Of a DNA stretch of 10,411 nt, positions 1 through 7,188 are shown piece by piece. How positions within the stretch are numbered: position 1 is the stretch's first letter; each line of letters begins with the position of its first letter. Position numbers and translations under genes: made by a program. Source of the DNA: an uncultured Ideonella sp. Its GTDB lineage: Bacteria > Pseudomonadota > Gammaproteobacteria > Burkholderiales > Burkholderiaceae. The notes beneath the pieces were generated by a model. It ran no database searches. It saw nothing but the letters and a program-made list of their open reading frames with translations, and had not been told where the DNA came from. The stretch covers positions 1 to 10,411 of the forward strand of contig CAMLGG010000188.1 of NCBI GenBank assembly GCA_946479475.1. The letters are read 5' to 3'.

Positions 1-7
1 AAACGTG

Positions 8-19
8 CTTCGCGCGAAG
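8..19. repeat. 12-base perfect palindrome at left edge
   Basis: The sequence CTTCGCGCGAAG reads the same on both strands and lies 4 bases before the start codon of the EamA transporter gene. It could be an operator or simply the end of an upstream gene outside the window. Its last bases (GAAG, continuing into G) also supply the only purine-rich stretch that could serve as a ribosome binding site for the transporter. No further support is visible. Confidence 0.3.
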
Positions 20-23
20 GCGC

Positions 24-920
24 ATGACGCACAGGAAGGCCGTCTTCACGATGGTGCTGGTGACCCTGCTGTGGAGCACGGCAGGGGTGGTCACGCGGCA
101 GCTGGACCAGGCACGGTCGTTCGAGGTGACGTTCTGGCGCAGCCTCTTCACGGCCGCAGGCCTGCTCGTGCTCCTGGGCTGGCTGCGCGGGCCGGCGGCG
201 TTGATGCAACGCCTGCGCACCGGCGGCCGGCAGCTGTGGTTCTCGGGCCTTTGCTGGAGCGTGATGTTCACGGCCTTCATGGTCGCGATCACGCTCACCA
301 CCGTGGCGAACGTGCTGGTGGTGATGGCGACGGCGCCCCTGTTCACGGCACTGCTGGCTCGCTTCCTCCTGCACCATCGCCTGCCGGTCAGGACGTGGGC
401 GGCGATCCTGCTGGCCGGTGGCGGCATCGCGTGGATGTACGGCGTCGACATCAGCGGCGCCGGTGGCAGCCATGTGCTGGGCACGGCGATAGCCATGGGC
501 GTCCCCATCTCGGGCGCGATCAACTGGACGCTGATCCAGCACGCCTCGCGCGGCGAGGGCTCGTCGGACATGCTGCCGGCCCTGCTGATCGGGGCGTTGA
601 TCTCCGCAGCCGTCACGCTGCCGCTGGCCTGGCCCTTCCAGGCTTCGGCGGGCGACGTGGCCTGGCTGGCGCTGCTGGGGGTTACGCAGCTTGCCATCCC
701 GTGCGTCCTCGCCGTGACTGCCGCGCGCACGCTCGCGGCCCCCGAAGTGGCCCTGCTGGCCTTGCTCGAGGTCCTGTTCGGCGTGGCCTGGGCCTGGCTC
801 GGCGCGGGCGAAGAGCCTTCCCGCTCGACCTTCTACGGCGGGCTGCTGGTTCTCGGCGCGCTGGCCGGCAACGAGCTGGTCGCCTTGCTCCAGCGCCGGC
901 CCGCAGCCGGCTCCGCCTGA
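24..920 (+). CDS. EamA/DMT-family inner-membrane transporter
   Basis: This 298-residue protein is an inner-membrane transporter of the drug/metabolite (EamA, RhaT-like) superfamily. It is almost entirely made of hydrophobic segments, about ten, arranged as two EamA repeats (about residues 6-142 and 152-290), which is the normal length and layout. Recognisable points are the opening LLWSTAGVVTRQL in helix 1, FWRSLFTA in helix 2, and the family hallmark near helix 9, EVALLALLEVLFGVAWAW, followed by a GEEPS loop and a Gly-rich last helix. Members export small metabolites such as amino acids or nucleotide-related compounds, and the substrate cannot be told from sequence. The ATG at 24 is preceded by GAAGG at a short spacing and puts helix 1 directly at the N-terminus. 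The next gene starts 22 bases after the stop, so co-transcription is possible, but no functional link to it is evident. Confidence 0.92.
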   Translation: MTHRKAVFTMVLVTLLWSTAGVVTRQLDQARSFEVTFWRSLFTAAGLLVLLGWLRGPAALMQRLRTGGRQLWFSGLCWSVMFTAFMVAITLTTVANVLVVMATAPLFTALLARFLLHHRLPVRTWAAILLAGGGIAWMYGVDISGAGGSHVLGTAIAMGVPISGAINWTLIQHASRGEGSSDMLPALLIGALISAAVTLPLAWPFQASAGDVAWLALLGVTQLAIPCVLAVTAARTLAAPEVALLALLEVLFGVAWAWLGAGEEPSRSTFYGGLLVLGALAGNELVALLQRRPAAGSA

Positions 921-942
921 ATCCCGTTCCTTGCTGTACCGA

Positions 943-2052
943 ATGAGCGAAAGCCGAGACCAAGCCGCAGCGTTCATCCTGTCCGAACGACGCGGCCGAC
1001 TGGGTGTGATCACCCTGAACCGCGCCGCGTCACTGAACGCCTTGTCGCTCGAGATGATCCGCCAGCTGACGGCGGCGTTGCGTGCCTGGGAGGACGACGA
1101 CCGCATCGACGCCGTGCTCATCCACGGCGCCACCCGGCCCGGCAAGGCGCCCGCCTTCTGCGCGGGTGGCGACATCCGCTTCTTCCACCAGGCGGCCCTG
1201 GCGGGCGACGCTCGGCTGGAGGACTTCTTCACCGAGGAGTACGCCCTCAACCACCTGATCCATGCCTACCCCAAGCCGCTCGTCGCCTGGATGGACGGGA
1301 TCTGCATGGGTGGCGGCATGGGGATCTCGCAGGGCGCCTCGCACCGTGTGGTCACCGAGCACAGCCGGTTGGCGATGCCCGAGACGAACATCGGCCTGTT
1401 CCCCGATGTCGGCGGCGGCTGGTTCCTTTCGCGCTGCCCGGGCCGGCTGGGGGAGTACCTGGCGCTGACCGGACGGGTCCTTCACGCGGCCGATGGCATC
1501 GCAGCCGGGCTGGCCGACATCGAGCTCCCGAGCGCGGCGCTCGCGGACGTGATCGACGATCTCGCCGCGATGCCCTGCCTCACCACGCAGTCCATCGGCG
1601 ATGCCCTGCGCGCTCGCGCTGCTCCGGCCGGCACGGCAACGCTGGCTGCGCACCTTCCGGAGATCGACCGGATCTTCGGGGCCGGGGATCTGGGCGCCAT
1701 CGTGCATTCGCTCGAGGCTGCCGAAGGGGATTGGGCCGAGGCTGCCCGGGAGGCGCTGCGCCACCATTCCCCGCTGATGATGGCCGTCACCTTGGAGCAG
1801 ATCCGCCGTGCGCGGTCGATGAGCCTCCCGGAGGACCTGCGAATGGAGCGGGACATGGTGCGGCACTGCTTCCAGCTGCGCCCCGGCGCCGCGAGCGAGA
1901 CGGTGGAGGGCATCCGTGCGCTGGCGATCGACAAGGACCGCGCGCCGCGCTGGAATCCGCCGTCGATCGCCGAAGTGACACCTGCGATGATCGATCCCTT
2001 CTTCGCCAGCCCCTGGCCCGCCTGGGCCCATCCGCTGCGCGGCCTGAGCTAG
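943..2052 (+). CDS. 3-hydroxyisobutyryl-CoA hydrolase-like enoyl-CoA hydratase/isomerase family protein
   Basis: This 369-residue crotonase-superfamily protein most resembles 3-hydroxyisobutyryl-CoA hydrolase (HIBCH), which removes CoA from 3-hydroxyisobutyryl-CoA in valine breakdown. The oxyanion-hole loop FCAGGD lies at residues 72-77 and GGGMGIS at 123-129. The segment MPETNIGLFPDVGGGWFLSR (145-164) carries the Glu147 and Asp155 positions used for catalysis in HIBCH. The C-terminal region with GIRALAIDKDRAPRWNPPS is also HIBCH-like and longer than in ordinary enoyl-CoA hydratases, which have about 260 residues. A TTG at 931 would add four residues; I prefer the ATG at 943 because the family aligns from about there and TTG has no better ribosome site. 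The exact substrate is inferred: some relatives act on other beta-hydroxyacyl-CoAs or as hydratases. A 117-base gap holding an inverted repeat follows. Confidence 0.9.
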   Translation: MSESRDQAAAFILSERRGRLGVITLNRAASLNALSLEMIRQLTAALRAWEDDDRIDAVLIHGATRPGKAPAFCAGGDIRFFHQAALAGDARLEDFFTEEYALNHLIHAYPKPLVAWMDGICMGGGMGISQGASHRVVTEHSRLAMPETNIGLFPDVGGGWFLSRCPGRLGEYLALTGRVLHAADGIAAGLADIELPSAALADVIDDLAAMPCLTTQSIGDALRARAAPAGTATLAAHLPEIDRIFGAGDLGAIVHSLEAAEGDWAEAAREALRHHSPLMMAVTLEQIRRARSMSLPEDLRMERDMVRHCFQLRPGAASETVEGIRALAIDKDRAPRWNPPSIAEVTPAMIDPFFASPWPAWAHPLRGLS

Positions 2053-2093
2053 CGTTCAGCCTGCGCTGACCGCCTTGCCGCCCTTGCAGACAA

Positions 2094-2137
2094 GCTAGGG
2101 CGACCCCTGAGCGCCAGCGCCGCGGCGCGGCCCTAGC
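2094..2137. promoter_or_regulatory. Inverted repeat upstream of the lipid gene set
   Basis: GCTAGGGC (2094-2101) and its exact reverse complement GCCCTAGC (2130-2137) flank 28 bases, and inside these a second pair GCGCC (2111-2115) and GGCGC (2124-2128) is nested around an 8-base loop. The whole can fold as a two-tier hairpin. It sits 32 bases before the start of the wax ester synthase gene, in the only sizeable gap between the two left-hand gene groups. It could be a terminator for the upstream hydrolase gene (though no T-run follows), a repressor operator, or a leader structure. I could not identify convincing -35 and -10 boxes around it. Confidence 0.45.
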
Positions 2138-2169
2138 ATGGCCCGTCCCATCGATCGACCGGCACAGCC

Positions 2170-3681
2170 ATGCACCAGCTCAGCGGCCTGGACGCGACCT
2201 TCCTCTACCTGGAGTCGGCCGAGATGCCGATGCACGTCGGCGCCCTGCACGTGCTGGAGCTCCCGCCGGGCTATCGCGGCCGCTTTGCTTCGCACCTCAG
2301 GAAGCTCATGGCCGAGCGCCTGCCGCTCATGCCGGCCCTGCGGCGCCGCTTGTGGTGGATGCCTTTCAACCTCGCCAACCCGGCGTGGGTGGACGCCACG
2401 CCGGACCTCGACCACCACGTCGTCGAGCACAAGCTGCCGCCTTCGGCCCGGCGCGGAGACGGCATGAAGGAGCTGCATGCCGCCGTGGCCGAGCTGCATC
2501 CGCAGCTGCTCGATCGCAGCAGGCCGTTGTGGCGGTTCCACGTGCTCGAGGGCCTGGGCAAGTCGGCCCACGGGCTCAAGCGCGTGGCCCTCTACAGCCA
2601 GGTGCACCATGCGGCGGTGGACGGACAGGCCGCGGTGGCCCTGGCCAACATCCTGTTCGACCTCACGCCCGAGCCGCGGCCGATGGAGCTCAGGCCCTCC
2701 AGGCGCAGCAAGGTCTTCCGGCATGACATGGCCGAGATGCTGCGCGGCGCGATCGCCGGCGAGGCGCTGCAGGTCGGCCAGCTCGTTCGTGAATTGCCCG
2801 GCACCGTTTCGAGCCTGACCAAGGCGGCCGGCAAGGTCCTCGCCAACACGACGCTGCTGGGAGGCAAGGGCAGGGGCAAGGTGAGCAACCTCGCCCTGGC
2901 ACCTCGCACGCTGCTCAACGCCTCGGTCGGGCCGGGCAGGGCGTTCGCCAGCCTCTCGCTGCCGCTGGCCGAGATGAAGGCCCTCGCCAAGGCGCAGGAG
3001 TGCAGCCTCAACGACGTCGTGCTGATGTTGTGCTCCGGGGCCCTGCGGCGCTACTTCGCGGCCCACTCGCTGCCCATCCCGCGCAAGCCGATGATCGCCG
3101 CAGTGCCGATCTCGCTGCGCGCGGCCGGCGACGCAAGCTCGGACAACCAGGCCTCGCTCAGCTTCATCAGCCTGGGCACCCACCTGGCCGACCCGTTCAG
3201 GCGCCTGGCCCACGTCAGGGCCGCGTCGGCCGCGATGAAGGCGACCATGGGCTCGCTCAAGAGCGTGCTGCCGACCGACTTCCCCAGCATCGGCGTCCCC
3301 TGGCTGATGGAGGCGGCGCGGTCGATCTACGGGCGTGCGAAGGTGGCCGAGAAGATCCCGCCGGTGGCCACGCTGGTGATCTCCAACGTCCCGGGCCCGC
3401 CGGTGCCGCTGTACCTGGCCGGCGCCCGCATGCTGACCAATTACCCGACCAGCATCGTCGTTCACGGTCTCGCCCTGAACGTGACCGTGCAGAGCTATGA
3501 CCGCCACATGGACTTCGGCATGATGGCCGACGCCTTGGCGATGCCCGACGTCTCCACCTTCGCGCTCGCCCTGCGCGAGTCGTACGAGGAACTGAAGCAA
3601 CTGCCTGTCGCCATGGCGACACCTGTCGCCCGGGAAAGGTCTAGAGCGCGCTCCCGGATCGAGAAGACCCCCGCTCGCTAA
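2170..3681 (+). CDS. Wax ester synthase/diacylglycerol acyltransferase (WS/DGAT)
   Basis: This 503-residue protein belongs to the bacterial bifunctional WS/DGAT family, which transfers an acyl group from acyl-CoA to a fatty alcohol (wax esters) or diacylglycerol (triacylglycerol) at the cytoplasmic membrane and lipid-droplet surface. It opens with LSGLDATFLYLES, the usual family start. It has the PLW motif at 119-121, the catalytic HHxxxDG motif as HHAAVDG at 146-152 (second His as base), SLND at 279-282, VPISLR at 312-317, and SNVPGPP at 405-411 in the C-terminal WES domain. Length and motif order are normal, so it looks active. The last 20 or so residues are Arg-rich and probably a flexible tail. 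The ATG at 2170 puts the conserved start at residue 4. No strong Shine-Dalgarno is visible. Two alpha/beta hydrolase genes follow with very small gaps, suggesting one transcript for ester synthesis and hydrolysis. Relative preference for alcohol or diacylglycerol cannot be read from sequence. Confidence 0.93.
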   Translation: MHQLSGLDATFLYLESAEMPMHVGALHVLELPPGYRGRFASHLRKLMAERLPLMPALRRRLWWMPFNLANPAWVDATPDLDHHVVEHKLPPSARRGDGMKELHAAVAELHPQLLDRSRPLWRFHVLEGLGKSAHGLKRVALYSQVHHAAVDGQAAVALANILFDLTPEPRPMELRPSRRSKVFRHDMAEMLRGAIAGEALQVGQLVRELPGTVSSLTKAAGKVLANTTLLGGKGRGKVSNLALAPRTLLNASVGPGRAFASLSLPLAEMKALAKAQECSLNDVVLMLCSGALRRYFAAHSLPIPRKPMIAAVPISLRAAGDASSDNQASLSFISLGTHLADPFRRLAHVRAASAAMKATMGSLKSVLPTDFPSIGVPWLMEAARSIYGRAKVAEKIPPVATLVISNVPGPPVPLYLAGARMLTNYPTSIVVHGLALNVTVQSYDRHMDFGMMADALAMPDVSTFALALRESYEELKQLPVAMATPVARERSRARSRIEKTPAR

Positions 3682-3690
3682 GATGCTTGA

Positions 3691-4512
3691 ATGCGTTTTC
3701 GCCGTAACGACGCCCGATCGCCCGACCTGCAGCCACCTGGTCTTCTGAAGCTCGCGCTCGAAGGGCGCGCCCCCTGGGAGTTCGCTGCGCTGCTGGCCGC
3801 GGCGCCGTGGTTGCGCCAGTTGCCCGAGGGAGACGGCCACCCCGTCATCGTGTTCCCTGGACTCGGTGTCTCGGACATCACGACCGTGCCGATGCGCAAC
3901 TTCCTGCGCGACCGCGGCTACGAGCCGCATCCATGGAAACAGGGCTTCAACTTCGGCCCGCGCGATGGCGTGCTGGAGGCCTGCGTCGAGCAGCTGCATT
4001 CGGTGCACCGGCACACAGGCGAGCCGGTCAGCCTGATCGGCTGGAGCCTGGGCGGCATCTACGCGCGCGAGCTCGCCAAGCTGCACCCGGAGCTCGTGCG
4101 CTGCGTGATCACGCTCGGCTCCCCGTTCACCGGCCACCCTCGGGCGACGAACGCCTGGCGCTTCTTCGAGCTGGTCAGCGGCCTGTCCTCCCACGATCCC
4201 GACGTGATGGAGGACATCCGCCGGCCGCCCTCGGTGCCGACGACCTCCGTCTACTCGCGTAGCGACGGGGTCGTGGCCTGGCAGTGCAGCGTGAATCCGC
4301 AGCTGCCGCACACCGAGAACATCGAGATCCCGGCGAGCCACGTCGGCATGGGCATGAATCCGCTGACCATGTACCTGATCGCCGATCGCCTGCGGCAGCC
4401 TGCGGGTGCCTGGCAGCCCTTTCGCGCCCACGGCGTGCGGAGCTGGTTCTTCAAGGCGGGCCCCGGCGGGAGAGCGGGCGAGGGCGGGCCGGACGCGGCA
4501 CCCGCGGCCTGA
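3691..4512 (+). CDS. Alpha/beta hydrolase (lipase/esterase-like)
   Basis: This 273-residue alpha/beta-hydrolase-fold protein is probably a cytoplasmic esterase or lipase, since no signal peptide is visible. An oxyanion-hole-like segment VIVFPGLG lies at 52-59. The nucleophile elbow GWSLGG at 117-122 places Ser119 as nucleophile. The likely acid is Asp192 in YSRSDGVV and the catalytic His is His217 in SHVGMG. The segment TLGSPFTGHPRA after the elbow resembles PGAP1-like and triacylglycerol-lipase relatives. The gene begins 9 bases after the stop of the WS/DGAT gene, and the next hydrolase gene starts 3 bases after its own stop, so all three are probably co-transcribed. From this position it is a candidate for releasing fatty acids from wax esters or acylglycerols made by its neighbour; this is an inference from context. 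The C-terminal 25 residues are Gly/Ala-rich and probably disordered. Confidence 0.88.
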   Translation: MRFRRNDARSPDLQPPGLLKLALEGRAPWEFAALLAAAPWLRQLPEGDGHPVIVFPGLGVSDITTVPMRNFLRDRGYEPHPWKQGFNFGPRDGVLEACVEQLHSVHRHTGEPVSLIGWSLGGIYARELAKLHPELVRCVITLGSPFTGHPRATNAWRFFELVSGLSSHDPDVMEDIRRPPSVPTTSVYSRSDGVVAWQCSVNPQLPHTENIEIPASHVGMGMNPLTMYLIADRLRQPAGAWQPFRAHGVRSWFFKAGPGGRAGEGGPDAAPAA

Positions 4513-4515
4513 GCG

Positions 4516-5400
4516 ATGCAGATCAGCGCCAACGGCACCGCCATCGAGGTGGAGGACCAGGGCCTGCCCAACGGCGAGCCGCTGCTGATGATCATGGGCC
4601 TCGGCATGCAGCTGACCAGTTGGCCCGAAGAGCTCGTGCAGGCCCTGATCTCGCGCGGCTTCCGTGTCATCCGCTTCGACAACCGGGACGCCGGCCTGAG
4701 CCAGGGCTTCGATCACCTGGGCGTGCCCAACCTCCCGCTGGCGACGCTGCGGCACTTCCTGCACTGGCCGGTTCGCGCGCCCTACGGCCTGCCCGACATG
4801 GCCCGTGATGCGCTGGGCGTGCTCGACGCGCTGGGCATCCCCCGCGCGCACGTGCTGGGCGCTTCGCTGGGGGGGATGGTGGCGCAGCATCTCGCCGCCG
4901 AGAACCCCGACCGCCTGCGCAGCCTGAACCTGATGATGACCACCAGCGGGTCGCGCCGCCTGCCCCAGGCAACGCTGGCCGCCAGAAGGGCCGTCCTCCA
5001 ACGTCCCCACGGCCGCGACGAGGAAGCCCTCGTCCAGCACTACGTGGATCTGTTCCGGGTCATCGGCAGCCCGGCCTACCCGCACGAGCCACGCATGTTC
5101 CGCGAGCGGACGCTGCACAACGTCCGTCGGGCCTTCAGGCCGGCGGGCACCCTGCGCCAGCTCGTCGCCGTGGCAGCAGACGGCGATCGCACGCCGCTGC
5201 TGGGCCGCATCCAGGTGCCGACCCACGTCATCCACGGCGAGGCCGATCCGCTCATCCCGGTCGAGAACGGCCGTGACCTCGCGCGGCGCATCGCCAACGC
5301 GACGAGCGATTTCGTTCCCGGCATGGGACACGACCTGCCGCTGCAACTCGTGCAGCGCTACGCCGAAGGGATCGCCACGAATGCCGCGCGGGCAGCCTGA
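4516..5400 (+). CDS. Alpha/beta hydrolase, second of the pair
   Basis: This 294-residue alpha/beta hydrolase belongs to a different branch from the preceding gene, resembling the large group of soluble esterases annotated as alpha/beta hydrolase or RdmC-like. Landmarks are LLMIMGLGMQLTSW (23-36) for the oxyanion hole, the characteristic RFDNRDAGLS at 53-62, the nucleophile elbow GASLGG (115-120, Ser117), the acid Asp244 in HGEADPLIP, and the base His272 in PGMGHDLP. The catalytic triad is complete and the length is normal. It starts 3 bases after the preceding stop codon and is the last gene of the set; the next gene converges on it from the other strand 30 bases later. Substrate is unknown. 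A role in turning over acyl esters made by the WS/DGAT is plausible but rests on position alone. Confidence 0.9.
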   Translation: MQISANGTAIEVEDQGLPNGEPLLMIMGLGMQLTSWPEELVQALISRGFRVIRFDNRDAGLSQGFDHLGVPNLPLATLRHFLHWPVRAPYGLPDMARDALGVLDALGIPRAHVLGASLGGMVAQHLAAENPDRLRSLNLMMTTSGSRRLPQATLAARRAVLQRPHGRDEEALVQHYVDLFRVIGSPAYPHEPRMFRERTLHNVRRAFRPAGTLRQLVAVAADGDRTPLLGRIQVPTHVIHGEADPLIPVENGRDLARRIANATSDFVPGMGHDLPLQLVQRYAEGIATNAARAA

Positions 5401-5405
5401 CAGCT

Positions 5406-5415
5406 CCCGCGCGGG
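5406..5415. terminator. Short GC palindrome between convergent genes
   Basis: CCCGCGCGGG lies in the 30-base gap between the end of the lipid gene set and the end of the beta-helix gene. A small hairpin here could help end transcription from both sides, but it has only about three base pairs outside a four-base loop and no T-run on either strand. It is recorded as the only candidate in the gap; a Rho-dependent end is equally possible. Confidence 0.15.
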
Positions 5416-5430
5416 CTCGTCGTGGGTCCT

Positions 5431-6729
5431 TCAGCGCACCGGACGCGCGCGCCGCGCCGCTCCTGGCTTGGCGCCGGCGGCAGGCCGCGCCTTCGCGGCA
5501 GCCATCGCGCCCGCCGCCGGGCAGGTGTCGCTGTCGAGCAGTTCGCGGGTGTCGGCGTTGTAGATCTTGTTCGAGGTGAGGGCGGGGGCGCCCGAGCCTG
5601 CTCCCACCAGCACGCCGGCGCAGCCACCGCGAATGGTGTTCGACTTCACCGTGTTGCCGGTCGACGGGAACCCGCAGGAGCTGTCGACGTGGATCCCGGC
5701 TTCGTCGGAACCGAAGACGAGGTTCTTCTCCACCGTGACGGAGCCGGCCCCGCAGATGTCGATGCCGTCGAAGACTCGGGTGGCGCCCACGCTGTTCCGG
5801 GTCACTATCGCGCCGTCCGCGTGGCCGTTGAAATCGTCCCCGACGATGGCGATGCCGTACTGGGTGTTCCGGACGGAGTTGGAATCGACCAGCACGCCGG
5901 GTGCCGCGTAGACCAGGATTCCCGCCGCCGCGTTGCCCGGGTCGTCGGGCTGCAGGGGCGCCCAGATGTTGTCGCCGACGTGGTTCTTGGTGATGCTGCC
6001 GGTCGCGCCGAACCCGATCTGGATCGAGTTCTCGGCCGCACCGTTCGTGGGGCCGCGCCCGACCACCGTGTTGCCGCTGATCGTCATCGTCAACAGGTTG
6101 CCGTTGCCTGTGATGCCGTTCTTCTGGAAATTGGAGACGTAGTTGTCCGAGACGTTGATGGCGCGGGCCGCGCCGCCGTCGCTCTGCGCGTAGATCCCCA
6201 GCCCCGTCTGGCAACCGTCGAGTCCTTCGGCCTGGACATGGTTCGACACCGCGTTGCCGGCGATGGTGGCCGAGGCGTTCTGGACGATGATGCCCACCAG
6301 CCCGTAGCCGCAGCCCGGGACCTGGTTGTTCGAGCCGTCGACGATCAGGCCCGAGATCGTCCCGCCGCCGCCATTGCGGACGACGACCTGCGCCGCGTAG
6401 GTCGTGACGCCGTCGAAGACGCTGACGGCGTTCTGCACCAGCCCGCCGGCGGGCGCGACCAATCTGACTGCCGAAGAGTCGGTCACCGTGGGCAATCCGA
6501 CGAGCGAGACGTTCTTGTTGTCGATGACGACCTGCTCCGGGTACGTGCCGGGGCAGATCTTGACCGTGCCCGGATTGCTGACGGCATTCACCGCCTGCTG
6601 GATGGTTGGCAGGTGCGTACCGTCGGGAACGCAATCGCCGACGTAGACCGCCGCTGCGCCGGCGTGACCGGCCATCAGCATTGCTGCCGCAGCGGCCAGC
6701 GCCGCCTTCGAGAACTGACGCGTGTGCAT
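5431..6729 (-). CDS. Secreted right-handed parallel beta-helix repeat protein
   Basis: This 432-residue exported protein is built as a right-handed parallel beta-helix of the NosD/pectate-lyase-like type. A Sec signal peptide is clear: Arg4 and Lys8, a hydrophobic Ala-rich core (about 9-20), and a likely cut near residue 25 (AGA before AAVYVG). The mature start, with PTIQQAVNAV and VKICPGTYPEQVVI, is the typical entry to such folds. From about 100 to 390 there are many short turns rich in Gly, Asn, Val and Ile (for example TISGNTVVG, SITKNHVGDN, YGIAIVGDDFNG), as in successive helix coils. Eight cysteines occur (33, 59, 140, 173, 326, 352, 370, 403), consistent with disulfides outside the cytoplasm. 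No polysaccharide-lyase catalytic motif is evident, so enzymatic activity is uncertain. The last 25 residues form an Ala/Arg/Lys/Pro-rich basic tail. The gene stands alone, convergent with the lipid set. Confidence 0.85.
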   Translation of the reverse strand: MHTRQFSKAALAAAAAMLMAGHAGAAAVYVGDCVPDGTHLPTIQQAVNAVSNPGTVKICPGTYPEQVVIDNKNVSLVGLPTVTDSSAVRLVAPAGGLVQNAVSVFDGVTTYAAQVVVRNGGGGTISGLIVDGSNNQVPGCGYGLVGIIVQNASATIAGNAVSNHVQAEGLDGCQTGLGIYAQSDGGAARAINVSDNYVSNFQKNGITGNGNLLTMTISGNTVVGRGPTNGAAENSIQIGFGATGSITKNHVGDNIWAPLQPDDPGNAAAGILVYAAPGVLVDSNSVRNTQYGIAIVGDDFNGHADGAIVTRNSVGATRVFDGIDICGAGSVTVEKNLVFGSDEAGIHVDSSCGFPSTGNTVKSNTIRGGCAGVLVGAGSGAPALTSNKIYNADTRELLDSDTCPAAGAMAAAKARPAAGAKPGAARRARPVR

Positions 6730-6737
6730 GTGTTCGC

Positions 6738-6744
6738 CCTCCTT
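6738..6744 (-). promoter_or_regulatory. Strong ribosome binding site of the beta-helix gene
   Basis: On the - strand AAGGAGG, a full match to the anti-Shine-Dalgarno, lies 8 bases before the ATG whose first base is 6729. This fixes the start of the beta-helix protein and is the strongest ribosome site in the window; most other genes here show weak or no such site, so this one may be well translated. Confidence 0.85.
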
Positions 6745-6913
6745 GGTGGCTCAAGCGCGGGAAACCCGTGAGGAATCGCCGGCGACTGACACCGAGTACT
6801 GCGAGGGGAGCATGCCGCCGCGCGGCCATCGTAGTAGCCGCCCGCCACGGCGCCATACGCAGCGACCCACCCCTAGTCTGCGGGGCGGCCAGAACGGGAG
6901 GGACCATCGCCCG

Positions 6914-7027
6914 GTGAAGCAAGACAACGCCGACTGGCGCCTTTTGGTGGCGCCGATGATGGATCGGACGGAGTGTTCAGGATTCATGCGGTTGCAGCGC
7001 GGTCGTCCAGACCGTCGCGCGAGCTGA
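6914..7027 (+). pseudogene. dusA: Probable 5' remnant of dusA (tRNA-dihydrouridine synthase A)
   Basis: A 37-codon frame starts with GTG 11 bases after a GGGAGGG ribosome-site-like stretch (6896-6902). It encodes DWRLLVAPMMDRTE at 6932-6973. Known DusA proteins begin with a very similar stretch, roughly WRFxVAPMMDWTDRHCRYFHRL, which forms part of the FMN-binding barrel start. The match continues weakly as C-x-x-F-x-R-L (CSGFMRL) if two residues are missing, and then ends; the frame stops at 7025. DusA is over 300 residues long, so about nine tenths of the gene is absent. It is either a decayed truncated copy or the fragment left at the edge of an element inserted into dusA. It could also be chance similarity over about 13 residues, but the match is to an invariant family motif in the correct place near a start codon. 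Confidence 0.5.
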
Positions 7028-7188
7028 CTGGCGGTGAAGCTGCTCTTCGCGGCCGGTTCCTGACGGCCAGAAGCAGCAGTTGGTGACCGGCCGCATTCGC
7101 CACGCCTGTCCAGTTTCCGGCGCAAGGGATACGCTGCAGGACCAGACATGCAAGGGCCCGTCGCACCGTGCGGCCCCGCCAGGACACG
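7028..7188. other. Intergenic stretch with inverted repeats before the AraC gene
   Basis: No gene is visible here. GGCCG (7051-7055) pairs with CGGCC (7064-7068) around an 8-base loop, with outer CTGCT (7040-7044) and AGCAG (7072-7076) extending the stem imperfectly. Alternatively GGCCGGT (7051-7057) can pair with ACCGGCC at 7086-7092, so two competing foldings share one arm. The stretch should hold the promoter of the AraC gene, but I cannot point to convincing -35 and -10 boxes. It may instead be part of a dispersed intergenic repeat. Confidence 0.35.

Noticed and set aside
2095..5346. A stop-free frame of 1083 codons on the - strand across the whole lipid gene set
   Set aside because: It lies opposite three well-supported genes with clear catalytic motifs, has no recognisable domain, and is Arg/His/Gln/Gly-rich as expected for the mirror of G/C-ending codons. 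It is a composition artefact.
5422..6771. Long + strand frame opposite the beta-helix gene
   Set aside because: It is the mirror of a real gene, Val/Asp/Arg-rich with no domain or start signal.
5252..6922. Long - strand frame overlapping the beta-helix gene
   Set aside because: The overlapping frame 5431-6729 has a signal peptide, a perfect ribosome site and beta-helix repeats; the longer frame is Arg-rich with no features.
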